From: Streptomyces sp. SCSIO 75703
Lineage (GTDB): Bacteria; Actinomycetota; Actinomycetes; Streptomycetales; Streptomycetaceae
DNA length: 64,000 nucleotides
Direction of reading: 5' to 3'
Assembly (NCBI RefSeq): GCF_036607905.1
Contig: NZ_CP144555.1
Location: forward strand, 1,922,001 to 1,986,000
Shown here: positions 53,190 to 62,239 of the stretch, piece by piece
Layout of the letters: the number at the start of each line of letters is the position of its first letter
How positions within the stretch are numbered: the stretch's first letter is position 1
The notes under the pieces: model-generated
Database searches by the model: none
What the model saw: the letters and a program-made list of their open reading frames with translations, nothing else
What the model was told of the DNA's origin: nothing
Program-made: the position numbers and the translations under genes

Positions 53190-54758
53190 TCAGCGCGGAC
53201 TTCGGCCGCCGCGCGCGGAGATCATGGTTTGGCGTGTCAACTTCCAACCGTCGCTGTGTCGTTCGACGTACCCAAGTGCTCGAAGTTCGTACAGCCGGGC
53301 GACGGCGTCGTCCTGGGTGGTCTGTGCCTGGCGGGCGATCTCGTCCGCCGTCGCGGCGCCCCGGGCGGGGAGTCCGGCCAGGACCTGGCGGGTTCCGGGG
53401 TCGAGGAGGTCGGTGGGCAGGACGGGTCCGCGCCGGTCGGGGGCGAGTTCGCCCATGGCGCCGACCTGTTCGACGATCTCGGCGGCGTCGGTGACGAGGA
53501 CGGCGCCGCCGCGCAGCATCTCGTGCACTCCGGCGGAGAGGGTGCTGGTGGCGGGGCCGGGGACGCCCATGGTGTGGCGGCCCAGGCGCTGGGCGGCGCG
53601 CGCGGTGACGAGGGAGCCGCTGCGGAGGGCGGCTTCGACGACCACGGTGCCCCGGGTGAGCGCGGCGATCACCCGGTTGCGGAGGACGAAGCGGCTGGGC
53701 GTGGGATGGTCGCCGGGTGGGAGTTCGCCGATGACCAGGCCCTGTTCCGCGATCCTGGTGATCAGACGGGCGTGGCCGGCCGGGTACGGGCGGTCGACTC
53801 CGCAGGCGAGCACGGCCGCGGTGGCGCCGCCCGCGCCGAGGGCGCCGCGGTGGGCGGCGCCGTCGACGCCGTAGGCCCCGCCGGAGACGACGACCCAGCC
53901 GCGTTCGGTGAGGCCGGCGGCGAGTTCGGCGGCCATGTGGGCGCCGTAGGCGGTGCAGGCGCGGGCGCCGACGACGGCCACGGAGCGCAGCGCCCACATC
54001 CGCAGGCTGGGCAGGCCGCGGACCCACAGGCCGAGGGGGCGGGCGTCGCCCAGGTCGTCGAGTTGCCGGGGCCACTCCGCCGTGCCGGGCGGCACGAACC
54101 GGACGCCCGCTGTCCGGGCGGCGGCGAGGTCCTGGCGGGGGTCGGCGCGGACGGCGCGGGCGCGCAGCCCGGCCCAGCGTTTCTCGCCGGCCCCCGGCAG
54201 GGCGGTGCCGCCTTCGCGCAGGCGCCGGACGACTTCGGTGACGCCGAGTTCCCGCACCCAGCGCCCGCCTGTCGCGTCGCCGGGTTCGAGGACGCGGGTG
54301 AGGAAGATCCGGCCGAGTGTCTCCGGGTCCTCCGGGTCCTCCCCCGTCCCCGGCGCGTACTCCCGGTCCGCGCCGGGCGGCGCTTGCCCCGGGCCTCCCG
54401 CGCCACCCAGCTGTGGTCCCGCGCCACCCGACGCCACCGTGCCCCCGGGTGGCGCGCCGGACTGCGGAAGTCCGCCGGAGGAAGGCGGCCCGCCGGGCCC
54501 ATCCGGTGTGCGAGGGCCGCTCGGCACGCCCGCGCCCGGTGGCGCTCCCCCGTTCACGCCCGTACGCCCGTGCTCCGCGCCCGGCACCCCCGTAGGCTCC
54601 TCACCAACGGCGCTTGCGGCACCGACGGCACCCGCCGTGCGGGCCGCGCGAGCCGTGCCGGCGCCACCGGCCCGGCCGGTGGCGCCGCCGTCGCCCTGCC
54701 GGGGGCCGGGGTCCCGTTCGCCGCGCCCCTCGTTCCGCCCCGCTGCCGCGCCCGTCAT
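53190..54758 (-). CDS. dprA: DNA-processing protein DprA (DNA-protecting protein)
   Basis: DprA binds single-stranded DNA and loads RecA during uptake or recombination. From ATG 54758 the protein has 522 residues, longer than the usual 300-400 because about 140 N-terminal residues are Gly/Pro/Ala-rich. The Rossmann-like core lies at about residues 245-440: RSVAVVGARACTAYGAHMAA, WVVVSGGAYGVDGAAHRGAL, TAAVLACGVDRPYPAGHARL, PTPSRFVLRNRVIAALTRGT and VVVEAALRSGSLVTARAAQR. A C-terminal winged helix (ATADEIARQAQTTQDDAVAR) follows. The start overlaps the comM stop by four bases, so the yraN-comM-dprA operon is now interrupted upstream by the mobile element. Confidence 0.95.
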   Translation of the reverse strand: MTGAAAGRNEGRGERDPGPRQGDGGATGRAGGAGTARAARTAGAVGAASAVGEEPTGVPGAEHGRTGVNGGAPPGAGVPSGPRTPDGPGGPPSSGGLPQSGAPPGGTVASGGAGPQLGGAGGPGQAPPGADREYAPGTGEDPEDPETLGRIFLTRVLEPGDATGGRWVRELGVTEVVRRLREGGTALPGAGEKRWAGLRARAVRADPRQDLAAARTAGVRFVPPGTAEWPRQLDDLGDARPLGLWVRGLPSLRMWALRSVAVVGARACTAYGAHMAAELAAGLTERGWVVVSGGAYGVDGAAHRGALGAGGATAAVLACGVDRPYPAGHARLITRIAEQGLVIGELPPGDHPTPSRFVLRNRVIAALTRGTVVVEAALRSGSLVTARAAQRLGRHTMGVPGPATSTLSAGVHEMLRGGAVLVTDAAEIVEQVGAMGELAPDRRGPVLPTDLLDPGTRQVLAGLPARGAATADEIARQAQTTQDDAVARLYELRALGYVERHSDGWKLTRQTMISARGGRSPR

Positions 54759-55291
54759 GTCCCCGCCCCCAGCAGCATCGGCACGCCTCGTGGCACGCCC
54801 GTCCTGAGTTGCAGGGCGAGGGCGACGTCGGTGGCGTCCGGGCGGTCGTGTCCGACGAGGTCGGCCACGCTCCAGGCGACGCGCAGGACCCGGTCGAGCC
54901 CGCGGGCGGTGAGCAGGCCCCGTTCGAGGCCGCGCTCCGCCTGGTCGAGCGCACCCGGTGCGGCGCGCCAGCGGGTGCGCAGTTCGCGGCCGGGGACCTC
55001 GCTGTTGGCGTGCCACGGGGTGCCGGTGAGACGGGCGGCGGAGCGTTCACGGGCGGCGCGGACCCGGTCGGCGACGGTGGCGGTGGAGTCGCCGCGGGTG
55101 CCGGTGGCGGTGAGTTCGGCGCGGGTGACACGGTCCACCTCGACCCGCAGGTCGACCCGGTCCAGGAGGGGGCCGGAGAGCCGGGCCTGGTAGCGGCGGA
55201 CGAGTGACGTCGGGCATTCGCAATGCTCGTCGTTCTGGCTGAAGCGTCCGCAGGGGCACGGGTTGGCGGCGAGGTTATGAGGGCCTTTCAT
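54755..55291 (-). pseudogene. comM: ComM (YifB) C-terminal fragment, separated by mobile element
   Basis: This is the C-terminal 172 native residues of a Mg-chelatase-like AAA+ ATPase. They begin AANPCPCGRFSQNDEHCECP and continue through the sensor region (RRYQARLSGPLLDRVDLRVE) to the helical Mg-chelatase C-terminal domain and stop. The first codons (MKGPHNL) come from the inserted element, and an in-frame ATG at 55291 could allow a 178-residue fragment to be made. The P-loop and Walker B are in the other half, 7 kb away. The 3' end overlaps dprA by four bases. Confidence 0.93.
55269..55279. other. Left junction of the element (attL)
   Basis: Target-type core GCGAGG (55269-55274) followed by element end TTATG (55275-55279). 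The core equals the undisturbed comM sequence. Confidence 0.7.
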
Positions 55292-55390
55292 TTCTGTCCG
55301 TTGTCCGCGCTGGCTGCTCTCCGCATGAGGCCACCAACTTGGATCTGACGGTGCAAGCTGGTGCTCGTAATCGAGAGAAGGATGGGGCGG

Positions 55391-56290
55391 ATGACGGCTG
55401 ACGAAGCAGAACCCTTGCAGCTGTTGGCTGACAAGCCGCGCGAGATGAGCGCCTTCGCGGCCTTGCTCGAAGCCATGAGGAACGAAGGGCATCACGCTGA
55501 ACTCTTGGGCAGCCCCGAGCGCCAAAGGGACCTGTATCCCTTCACCCCGCCTATCCCCGTAGACGCCGAAGTGGCCGTGAACGGTGTGGCTGGCTTCGTT
55601 GATCACACCGTGCTCCCCGCTCCGCAGGAAGATCAACGTCGGGTGGCAACCCAGGATGCCGTGGCTGAGCGTCTCATAGGTCTGCTGACCGACCTCGCAG
55701 CGGAAGCACCCGGTGGCGGCTTGATCGTCAACCTGGCGGCCAGTCCGTGGATGGGAGTGTCGAAGAAGGCGGGAGACCGGCTGTATGCCCAAGTCGTCGC
55801 CATGGCTAGGAAAGCGGTCGAGCGGGGCAAGCCATTCGTTGATATGCGACGGTTGCCCCAACGCCCCTTCCCCGTGCCCACGATCGGATTCTGGCCGTGC
55901 CCGGACGAGCTGCGGGTGATCATCTCCTTCACTGATCTGACTTCTGGCTGGTCAGGGCGCCTTGACCCTGACGGGCACTGGCGGTTCAACGTCAACGAGA
56001 TCCGTCCCACCATCGGGCGGGCTATCGAAGGCAAGCTGCGCAAGCAGTTGGCGGGAGTCAGAGCTGTGGCGGCGACCCGCCCCATCGGGCTGCTCATAGA
56101 CAGCCGGCCCATGCTTAGCCCGGGGAAGGGGAAACCGGAACCGGTCTTCGACCTTCCGCCCTTCGTGGTCAGTCACCTGATCCACGAGATCGCGCAAGAC
56201 TGGCCTGGCGTGCTGAGCAAGGCGTGGCTGGTCTCTCCGCTGTCTGGGGTGACGGCAGTGTATGGAGAGGGAAACGACCTCAGCTGGTGA
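55391..56290 (+). CDS. Unrecognised passenger protein of the mobile element
   Basis: This 299-residue soluble protein starts at ATG 55391 (MTADEAEPLQLLADKPREMS), with AGAAGG nine bases upstream; ATG 55382 is also possible. I do not recognise the family. It alternates beta and alpha segments (VDAEVAVNGVAGFVDHTVLP near 67, GLIVNLAASPWMGVSKKAGD near 112, ELRVIISFTDLTSGWSGRLD near 170). It ends with a helix-strand pattern (KLRKQLAGVRAVAATRPIGL, LLIDSRPMLS, VLSKAWLVSPLSGVTAVYG). Acidic residues near 69-85 and the Lys-rich helix near 222 could suit a nuclease-like fold, but no motif proves it. It is the only gene opposing the recombinases, overlaps the 142-residue gene's 3' end by 11 bases, and has relaxed codon usage. 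Confidence 0.8.
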   Translation: MTADEAEPLQLLADKPREMSAFAALLEAMRNEGHHAELLGSPERQRDLYPFTPPIPVDAEVAVNGVAGFVDHTVLPAPQEDQRRVATQDAVAERLIGLLTDLAAEAPGGGLIVNLAASPWMGVSKKAGDRLYAQVVAMARKAVERGKPFVDMRRLPQRPFPVPTIGFWPCPDELRVIISFTDLTSGWSGRLDPDGHWRFNVNEIRPTIGRAIEGKLRKQLAGVRAVAATRPIGLLIDSRPMLSPGKGKPEPVFDLPPFVVSHLIHEIAQDWPGVLSKAWLVSPLSGVTAVYGEGNDLSW

Positions 56291-56708
56291 ACGGCCCGGT
56301 GTCGAGATCGGTTGTTTGCCGACGCCGGCGATCGTCGAGACTGGCGATCCCAGCAAGGCTCTGGACCGTGTCCTCCAGCGCAGCCTTGTCCAGGGTGAGC
56401 TGGCGGATGGCCTCGGCATAGATTCTCACCTGTTTGCGGAGGTCGGTGTTCTCGCGCCGGAGCCGGTCCAGGTCGTCTTCTCGCTTGCTCGTGCCCTTCT
56501 CGGTCACTACCTCCTGACGCCGGGCCACGAGCTGGACCTTGAACCACTCGATCAGGTCGGGGTAGTTCCGGTAGAACGTCGCGTGCGTGACGCCGAGCTG
56601 CTTCTCGACGTTGCTGGCGGTGGCCCGCCGACCGCTGGCCTCGCTCTCGTCGAGTTCGGCCGTCATCGCGCTGCGGACCTGCTCGTCGGTGGGCAGCGGG
56701 CGGTTCAT
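56280..56708 (-). CDS. TnpC-like accessory protein (HTH plus coiled coil)
   Basis: This 142-residue protein is of the kind annotated DUF6262 in actinobacteria. An HTH-like segment at about residues 25-60 (RRATASNVEKQLGVTHATFY) precedes a Lys/Arg/Glu-rich coiled coil at about 75-120 (DDLDRLRRENTDLRKQVRIY, LTLDKAALEDTVQSLAG). In Tn554, TnpC sits after tnpA-tnpB and orients or stimulates transposition. The position and size match here. The start overlaps the 712-residue recombinase stop (ATGA). The 3' end overlaps the passenger gene by 11 bases. Confidence 0.82.
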   Translation of the reverse strand: MNRPLPTDEQVRSAMTAELDESEASGRRATASNVEKQLGVTHATFYRNYPDLIEWFKVQLVARRQEVVTEKGTSKREDDLDRLRRENTDLRKQVRIYAEAIRQLTLDKAALEDTVQSLAGIASLDDRRRRQTTDLDTGPFTS

Positions 56709-58843
56709 GATGCCTCCGTGGTGACGGCCTGAGCTGGGCCGATGGTCGCGGCGAGGAAGTCGGCGATCTCTTGGCGACGGGCTTGCAGGCGGTGGCGGAC
56801 GAGTGGGGCGAGCAACTCGCCCCGGGCAAGTTCGCGGTCGTAGGCGGTCAGAGCGTCCCGCATATGGGCGAGGTTTTCGCTGGTCAGCGCAACGTTGCGG
56901 CAGCGCAGGGGCTGGCAGTCGGGCAACGATGGGCCTTCCTTCCCGTCCGACCGGTGGCAGAGTGCCCGGTCACGGTTGTGGACGCAGGTGACGTACTCCC
57001 CTGGATAGATGTGCGGGTCGTGGCGGTTCATGTGCCGCTGGAGCCGCTTGCGGTCGTTGATGACCTTGCCGTCGAACTGGACGTGCCGCTCGAAGGTTGC
57101 CAGCCGACTTTCCGCCTCGGCCGCGGCCGGTCCGGTCAGACGGTGGAACTCGTGGCTGGTGATCAGGTCGCCGAGCTTCTCACCGCGGGCGATGGCGTCC
57201 TCGGCCTCGACCTCGTCGCGGAACCCCGACTCCGAGGTGCCTGCATAGCCCTCGAACATCTGGACCCGCAGATGCCGGTATTGCAGGGCGCCAGCGATGA
57301 CGCCGCCGGGACGACGGGCGATGAACCAGGCCAGGGTGCGGCGGAACTGGCTGGTGGTGATCTTCCACTCCTGCTTATCGACCAGGGGGACGCCGTCGTC
57401 CCGTCCGGTGCGGCGACAGTAGTCGTTGATCCACTGCCCGAAGGCGATGAGGTCCTTGTTCGTCGCTGCTGTTGTCTTCGCCTCGTTCTGGCCGCCTTGG
57501 GCGATGTAGCCGCGGGAAGGCGGCAGCAGTGCGAACAAGAACTTCTGCCTGGCCGGCTGAAGCCGCTCCAGGACCTCGACGGCTCGCTGGGCGGGCCCGC
57601 TGATCACCCAGGTGGCCTCGACCCCGGTCTGGTCCTCCTCGCCCTTGAAAGCCAGGCTCTTCAGTCGGCGGCGGACCACGCGGCCGTCCTCATCGCGCCA
57701 GGCTTTCACGCATCCGCGTTTGATGTGCTTGACCTCGCTGTCGCGCATGCCGGAGAGGAACGCGATGACGACGTAGCAGGCGGTCTGCAACATGCGTGTC
57801 AGCAGTTCGACGTCGTCGTATTCGATAGGTCCGCGCCAGGGCTGTCCGTCCAGCTGTCCGGTAACCGGCGTCCGCAGGTAGGTGGCGTCCGCGACACCCA
57901 GCTCGGCGGCGGCCTCCCGGATCAACTTCCCTCCTGCGTACTTGTCCGACAGGCTCGTGCGCTCGACCTGGGCCTCGCGGGCAATGTGGCAGCGGTTGGG
58001 TTCGTCCTTCCAGCCCGGCAGCGGGCGCCGCTCGGCCCGGTAGCGGGCCAGGACCCGGGTCGTGGCCTTGACGACCTGATGTCGTCCGGCGGGTTTCTGG
58101 CCGCGGCGCCGCCGGGCCGGCATGGACCATCGGTTCAGCTGCCGCCATTCCTCGTGGGCGGCCACGATGTCGGCGGCGAAGTCGTCGACGAAACGCAGGG
58201 CCCAGACCAGGTAGGGGGCGTGAACCTGCTCCGGGATGCGGTCGGTGACGTTCTCCCGGCGCCGGGAGGTCGCCGAGCGGGACTGGGGCAACCGCATCCC
58301 GGCGACCACGGCAGCGGGGTCGAAGGCCATGGGGTCGTTGGTCTTCGACCGGCACAACCACAGCAGTCTCATGCCCCGGTGGCGGTGGTCTTTGGTGTTC
58401 TGGCTGAGCCGCTGCCCGGCGATGTAGCGGGCGAACGCCTCGACGTCCGTCGGGGTGATCGCGGCGACCTCGGTGATGCCTCGGCTCTCTGCCCACTCGA
58501 AGACCATCTTCAGCTCGGTCAGATAGCCCAGGATCGAGTCGATGCTGCGGATCGCCTCGCAGCCAGGTGGCAGGTCGCCGCGCAGGAGCGTGAAGCAGAT
58601 CTCCTTCGCCACTGTGCGAAAGGCGGCGGGGATGCGACGGAAGTTCAGCACCAGCTCGCTCTGGTGGTTCTGCGTCTGAGTGTGCTTGAGGAGCCAGGTG
58701 TCGTCACTGAACCTGGAGGTATCGTTCAGCCTCACTCCGGGCCGCAGAGGGCGCCCGGCCAGGACGAGGGCGTCGGCAGGGATGCGTACTCGTCTGCGGT
58801 TGCGCACGTTCGGCTGTACTTCGCCGACGGTCAGGTCGGTCAC
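56705..58843 (-). CDS. Tyrosine recombinase-type protein, third of the trio
   Basis: This 712-residue site-specific integrase has an N-terminal SAM-like core-binding domain and a C-terminal catalytic domain. Recognisable positions are the first Arg in FLSGMRDSEVKHIKRG near 420, the R in TTSQFRRTLAWFIARRPGGV near 545 (the H of H-x-x-R is replaced), the second His in LQYRHLRVQMFEGYAG near 575, and the candidate nucleophile Tyr in that same segment (GYAG). A long tail follows with a Cys/His-rich stretch (YVTCVHNRDRALCHRSDG, PLRCRN) that could bind zinc. GTG 58843 overlaps the preceding stop (GTGA). Confidence 0.85.
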   Translation of the reverse strand: MTDLTVGEVQPNVRNRRRVRIPADALVLAGRPLRPGVRLNDTSRFSDDTWLLKHTQTQNHQSELVLNFRRIPAAFRTVAKEICFTLLRGDLPPGCEAIRSIDSILGYLTELKMVFEWAESRGITEVAAITPTDVEAFARYIAGQRLSQNTKDHRHRGMRLLWLCRSKTNDPMAFDPAAVVAGMRLPQSRSATSRRRENVTDRIPEQVHAPYLVWALRFVDDFAADIVAAHEEWRQLNRWSMPARRRRGQKPAGRHQVVKATTRVLARYRAERRPLPGWKDEPNRCHIAREAQVERTSLSDKYAGGKLIREAAAELGVADATYLRTPVTGQLDGQPWRGPIEYDDVELLTRMLQTACYVVIAFLSGMRDSEVKHIKRGCVKAWRDEDGRVVRRRLKSLAFKGEEDQTGVEATWVISGPAQRAVEVLERLQPARQKFLFALLPPSRGYIAQGGQNEAKTTAATNKDLIAFGQWINDYCRRTGRDDGVPLVDKQEWKITTSQFRRTLAWFIARRPGGVIAGALQYRHLRVQMFEGYAGTSESGFRDEVEAEDAIARGEKLGDLITSHEFHRLTGPAAAEAESRLATFERHVQFDGKVINDRKRLQRHMNRHDPHIYPGEYVTCVHNRDRALCHRSDGKEGPSLPDCQPLRCRNVALTSENLAHMRDALTAYDRELARGELLAPLVRHRLQARRQEIADFLAATIGPAQAVTTEAS

Positions 58844-60771
58844 GAGGGCTCCTTGAGTCCGTCGAGGAGTTCGGTGGGCAGCTTCTCGGAGGCGTTCGCG
58901 CGGGCCTGCTCCTGCTGGGCCTCGGTGAACTTGGGCAGGATCAGGCGCGTGATGATCAGCCAGGTGATGCCGTGGCGGGCGATCCAGTCGTCGACGCCTC
59001 GGGCGTCGAGTTCGCTCTGGAGCCATCGCAGCAGCGCGAACAGCTTCGGCAGGTGCCGTTCCGCGACCAGCGCGTTCGGGCAGCGTAGGCAGGTCAGGAA
59101 CGACACGTTGCAGAGCCCGCCGTCGTTCTGGGGGCTGTGCTCGAAGTCGAGGCAGGAGGCCACCAGCGTGTCCAGCTCGCCGCTCATGGCGGCGGTGAGC
59201 TTGTCCGTTGTAGTGCCCAGCTTCTCGGCCGCGGCCGCGGGGTCGTGCCCGGCCTCCTTGGCCATCTGTTCGTCCAAGATCCGTCCCCGGAAGGCGCGGG
59301 CGGACGCCTCGGTGTCCTCCAGGGCCTCGGTGAGGATCTGCTCGGCCCAGTCCCGGATGGTCGGGTCGTTGCGCAGGTAGTGCAGGAACGACACGTCTGG
59401 CGTGTTGGTTCGCGACGCGGACGGCAGGTGCCCGCCGACCGCCCGTGTGGTGCGGACTTCGGCCGTTTTCTTCAACCGGTTCATCGTCAGCACCAGCGGC
59501 TCGGGCTCCGCCTCATCGTCAGCAGTATCAGCCGTCAACTCGTGCCGGGCGACCCACTTGTTCCACTCGAACTGCCGCGCGAGCTTCAGGCCGAACGGGT
59601 CGATGTGGCCCTTGGCCGCGCTGCGGGCGGCCTTGAAGTCCTCCGGCCCGCCGGCGGTGTCGCCGGTCCAGATCGACCACACCCGCTCCGACCTGCTGAA
59701 CACGCGGCTGGACTCGGCCAGCTCGTTGAGGAGCAGGAACCAGCCGCCGGGAGTGTGCAGGCGGGAGCTCTCGCTCCCGACCTCCCAGTGGACCGTCTGG
59801 CGGGTGCGGGCCTTGTTACGGCGCCGTTTGAGCAGATTGACCGCGACCGCCCGCCCGTCGAGGGCACGGAAGTCGGCGGCCAGTTCCTTGATCGTCTCGC
59901 CGTTTCGGCCAGAGAGGCCCACCCCCATCACCATGAGCGAGGGCAGGTCCTGGGTGGTGAGGAACACCTGTCCCGCGCGGTCCCTCTGCGCGGCCAGATC
60001 GGGAAGGTGCCCACCGTTGCCCTTAGCCTTCATCGGCGGGGGAACCTCACCGGTCCTCAGCATCCTCGCCAGTTCCTCGGCCCGTGCCCGCTCGTCCCCA
60101 CTGAGGGTGTGCGGGGCCGTCTCGAACCGCTCGATCAGCGTGCGGGAGGCCCGCAACCGCTGGCGAATCGCGACCACGTCCTTGCGGGCGGCGGCCATGA
60201 TCGCCGCGAACTCGCGGTCCGAGTAGCCGGGCGGCGGCTCCTTGGCCCGCACTTCCCGCCAGCGGCCGTAGAGCTGTCCGGGCCGGTCCAGATACTCCCG
60301 TACTTCCTCTCGCAGCAGACCGGCTGGCTCGACCTCCCTCAGGAGGGCTCTGATCTGGGCCATTTCCAGCACGGCGCTGGTGGCCTGGATCGTCATGCGC
60401 CGGTGCTGGTCGAAACGCCGCAGGTGAGACAGGGACAGTCCGCGCAACGCCCGTGGCGGGCGGGCGAGTTCGCCCAGCCATCTCATCAGCCGTGCGATCA
60501 CGCCCCAGGCGTATTCGGCGGCAGCGCGGGTTCGCAGCCCGTCGCCCGTGGGGCTGGTCCTGCGGGCCCAGGCCGCGGCGAGATCGGCATGGAGCCCGGG
60601 ACACGGTAGTTCCGCGAACGAGTAGGTGGCTCGTCGGCCGTCCTCGCCGAAGAACTCGACGACCGGGCCGGCCTCCTCGCGCACGATTTCCGGCTCGTAG
60701 AAGCCGTCCGGCTGGGGCGAGACCCGGCCTCGCCCGGTCCGGCGCCGCTGGCTCGGGATCTCAGGCGGCAT
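58840..60771 (-). CDS. Integrase-like protein, second of the trio (TnpB-like)
   Basis: This 643-residue protein is the central gene of the recombinase trio. The first catalytic Arg context is visible as MVMGVGLSGRNGETIKELAA near 295, and a basic KRRRNKARTRQTV follows. A canonical H-x-x-R and nucleophilic Tyr are not obvious, so it may be degenerate or an accessory subunit. A Cys-containing segment GGLCNVSFLTCLRCPNALVA near 570 resembles the tails of TnpB/RIT-type proteins. ATG 60771 overlaps the upstream gene by 11 bases, and the stop overlaps the 712-residue gene. Confidence 0.82.
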   Translation of the reverse strand: MPPEIPSQRRRTGRGRVSPQPDGFYEPEIVREEAGPVVEFFGEDGRRATYSFAELPCPGLHADLAAAWARRTSPTGDGLRTRAAAEYAWGVIARLMRWLGELARPPRALRGLSLSHLRRFDQHRRMTIQATSAVLEMAQIRALLREVEPAGLLREEVREYLDRPGQLYGRWREVRAKEPPPGYSDREFAAIMAAARKDVVAIRQRLRASRTLIERFETAPHTLSGDERARAEELARMLRTGEVPPPMKAKGNGGHLPDLAAQRDRAGQVFLTTQDLPSLMVMGVGLSGRNGETIKELAADFRALDGRAVAVNLLKRRRNKARTRQTVHWEVGSESSRLHTPGGWFLLLNELAESSRVFSRSERVWSIWTGDTAGGPEDFKAARSAAKGHIDPFGLKLARQFEWNKWVARHELTADTADDEAEPEPLVLTMNRLKKTAEVRTTRAVGGHLPSASRTNTPDVSFLHYLRNDPTIRDWAEQILTEALEDTEASARAFRGRILDEQMAKEAGHDPAAAAEKLGTTTDKLTAAMSGELDTLVASCLDFEHSPQNDGGLCNVSFLTCLRCPNALVAERHLPKLFALLRWLQSELDARGVDDWIARHGITWLIITRLILPKFTEAQQEQARANASEKLPTELLDGLKEPS

Positions 60772-62239
60772 CGTCCACCGCCTTCTCCTCCAGGTCCTCC
60801 GGGTGGACCCCGGTCGGCTCCCAGCCGTCGGGGACCAGCGCCATCCGGGTCTCCATCGCCAGTTCTTCCAGGGTGTGCAAGTAAAGCTGTGTGACCTCGA
60901 TCGATGAGTGGCCCAGTCGCATCCGGACCCAGTTCAGCGGGTCACCGAAGATCCTTTGGAAGGTGAAGCGCTGGCCCGGCGTCATCTCCGCCATCTCCTG
61001 GATGTGCCCGCGCATCAGCTGTTCGAGAGTGATCACCGCGAAGCTGTGCCGCAAAACGTGGGGGTGGCATCTGACCTTCAGCCCCAGCCGTTCGCACCGA
61101 CCGTTGGCGGTCTTGAAGACCTCCTGCCAGGCCGACGGCTTGCTCGGCATGCCGTACTGGTTCAACCACAAGGCCGCCGGCTCCAGCCCCTGCGGTGTGT
61201 CGATCAGCACCCGGCGGCGCTCGTGGTGCTTGAGCTTGGCGATGTTCACGCGCTCGCCGTCGAGCATCACGACCGGCTTGCGCGGGTTGGTGATGATCAG
61301 CGGATTGCGGATGCGCTCGTAGGCGCCGTTATCCCGGGCCGCCTCGACGGCCTCGGCCCGGTCGGTCTCGACGTAGTCCCACACGTCCTTGAGCGGGGAC
61401 GCCGCGAAGTAGATCCGGCGGGCCGAGCCGCCCTTGGCGATGGCCTTCGGCAGCCACGACCTCATGTTCAGCACGCCCGGCACCACCTCGGGCAGCTCGA
61501 ACAGGCTCAGACTGGTCTGCTCGGACAGCCGCAATCCGGTGCGGATCATCGAGTCGCTGTAGGCCGCGTTCCGCGAGGCGAACCGGCCCCGGAACGAGCG
61601 ATCCGGGAGCCCCTCCGGGGTGAATCCCCGCAGTCCCGCATCCCTCCACTGGCGGTAGAGGACCGGTGGCAGCCACTCGATGTCGTTGGGGCGGCCCTCG
61701 TGCGAAGCCTCCGCCGGGGTCTCCTCTGCGGTCCGCCTGCGCGGATCACGGCTCCGGGACTTCCGCTGGCGGAACGGGTTGCGGGCTGCGTGGCTCTCCC
61801 TCACCGCCCAGATGTAGAACTGGTGGACTGTGGCGACCTCGCGGTCCCAGGTTGTCAGCTCTACCCGCGGACCGGCGATGTCGCTGATCCGCCAGTGCTT
61901 GAACGCCGCCCGGTCCTCCGCCGTGGCGACCTTCCAACTCCTGCGGCCGCGGTTGTCCCACAAGAACTTCAGGAACCGCTTCAGGTCGTAGGCCACAGCC
62001 TCCTGCGTAGTGGTCGGCTCGTTCGCCAGCTCGGTCAGGAAGTAGTCGTTCAGATCGACGTCGTACCGGCCCAACGGGTCGATCAGGTACGGCGATCCGT
62101 CCTCGACTCCCCGCGAGTCCAGCCAGTCGTCAAGGTCATCAAGTTCGGCCAGCACATCGGTCCCAGCCCGCGGCTGGGGCAGCTCGCGACGCGTGAAAAA
62201 CACCCGCCACCCCAACACGCCCGTGTCTCTCGTTCGCAC
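60761..62239 (-). CDS. Tyrosine recombinase, first of the trio (TnpA-like)
   Basis: This 492-residue tyrosine recombinase starts at GTG 62239. A core-binding domain (about residues 40-170) is followed by the catalytic domain: Arg in SMIRTGLRLSEQTSL near 235, H-x-x-R-H in RCHPHVLRHSFAVITLEQLM near 400, His in VRMRLGHSSIEVTQLYLHT near 445 and the nucleophile Tyr in the same segment (QLYLHT). This is the most complete catalytic set in the element and the likely catalyst of integration. The start lies 44 bases inside the right end and within the read-through frame of the comM N-terminal fragment, so the comM operon promoter may drive it. Confidence 0.92.
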   Translation of the reverse strand: MRTRDTGVLGWRVFFTRRELPQPRAGTDVLAELDDLDDWLDSRGVEDGSPYLIDPLGRYDVDLNDYFLTELANEPTTTQEAVAYDLKRFLKFLWDNRGRRSWKVATAEDRAAFKHWRISDIAGPRVELTTWDREVATVHQFYIWAVRESHAARNPFRQRKSRSRDPRRRTAEETPAEASHEGRPNDIEWLPPVLYRQWRDAGLRGFTPEGLPDRSFRGRFASRNAAYSDSMIRTGLRLSEQTSLSLFELPEVVPGVLNMRSWLPKAIAKGGSARRIYFAASPLKDVWDYVETDRAEAVEAARDNGAYERIRNPLIITNPRKPVVMLDGERVNIAKLKHHERRRVLIDTPQGLEPAALWLNQYGMPSKPSAWQEVFKTANGRCERLGLKVRCHPHVLRHSFAVITLEQLMRGHIQEMAEMTPGQRFTFQRIFGDPLNWVRMRLGHSSIEVTQLYLHTLEELAMETRMALVPDGWEPTGVHPEDLEEKAVDDAA

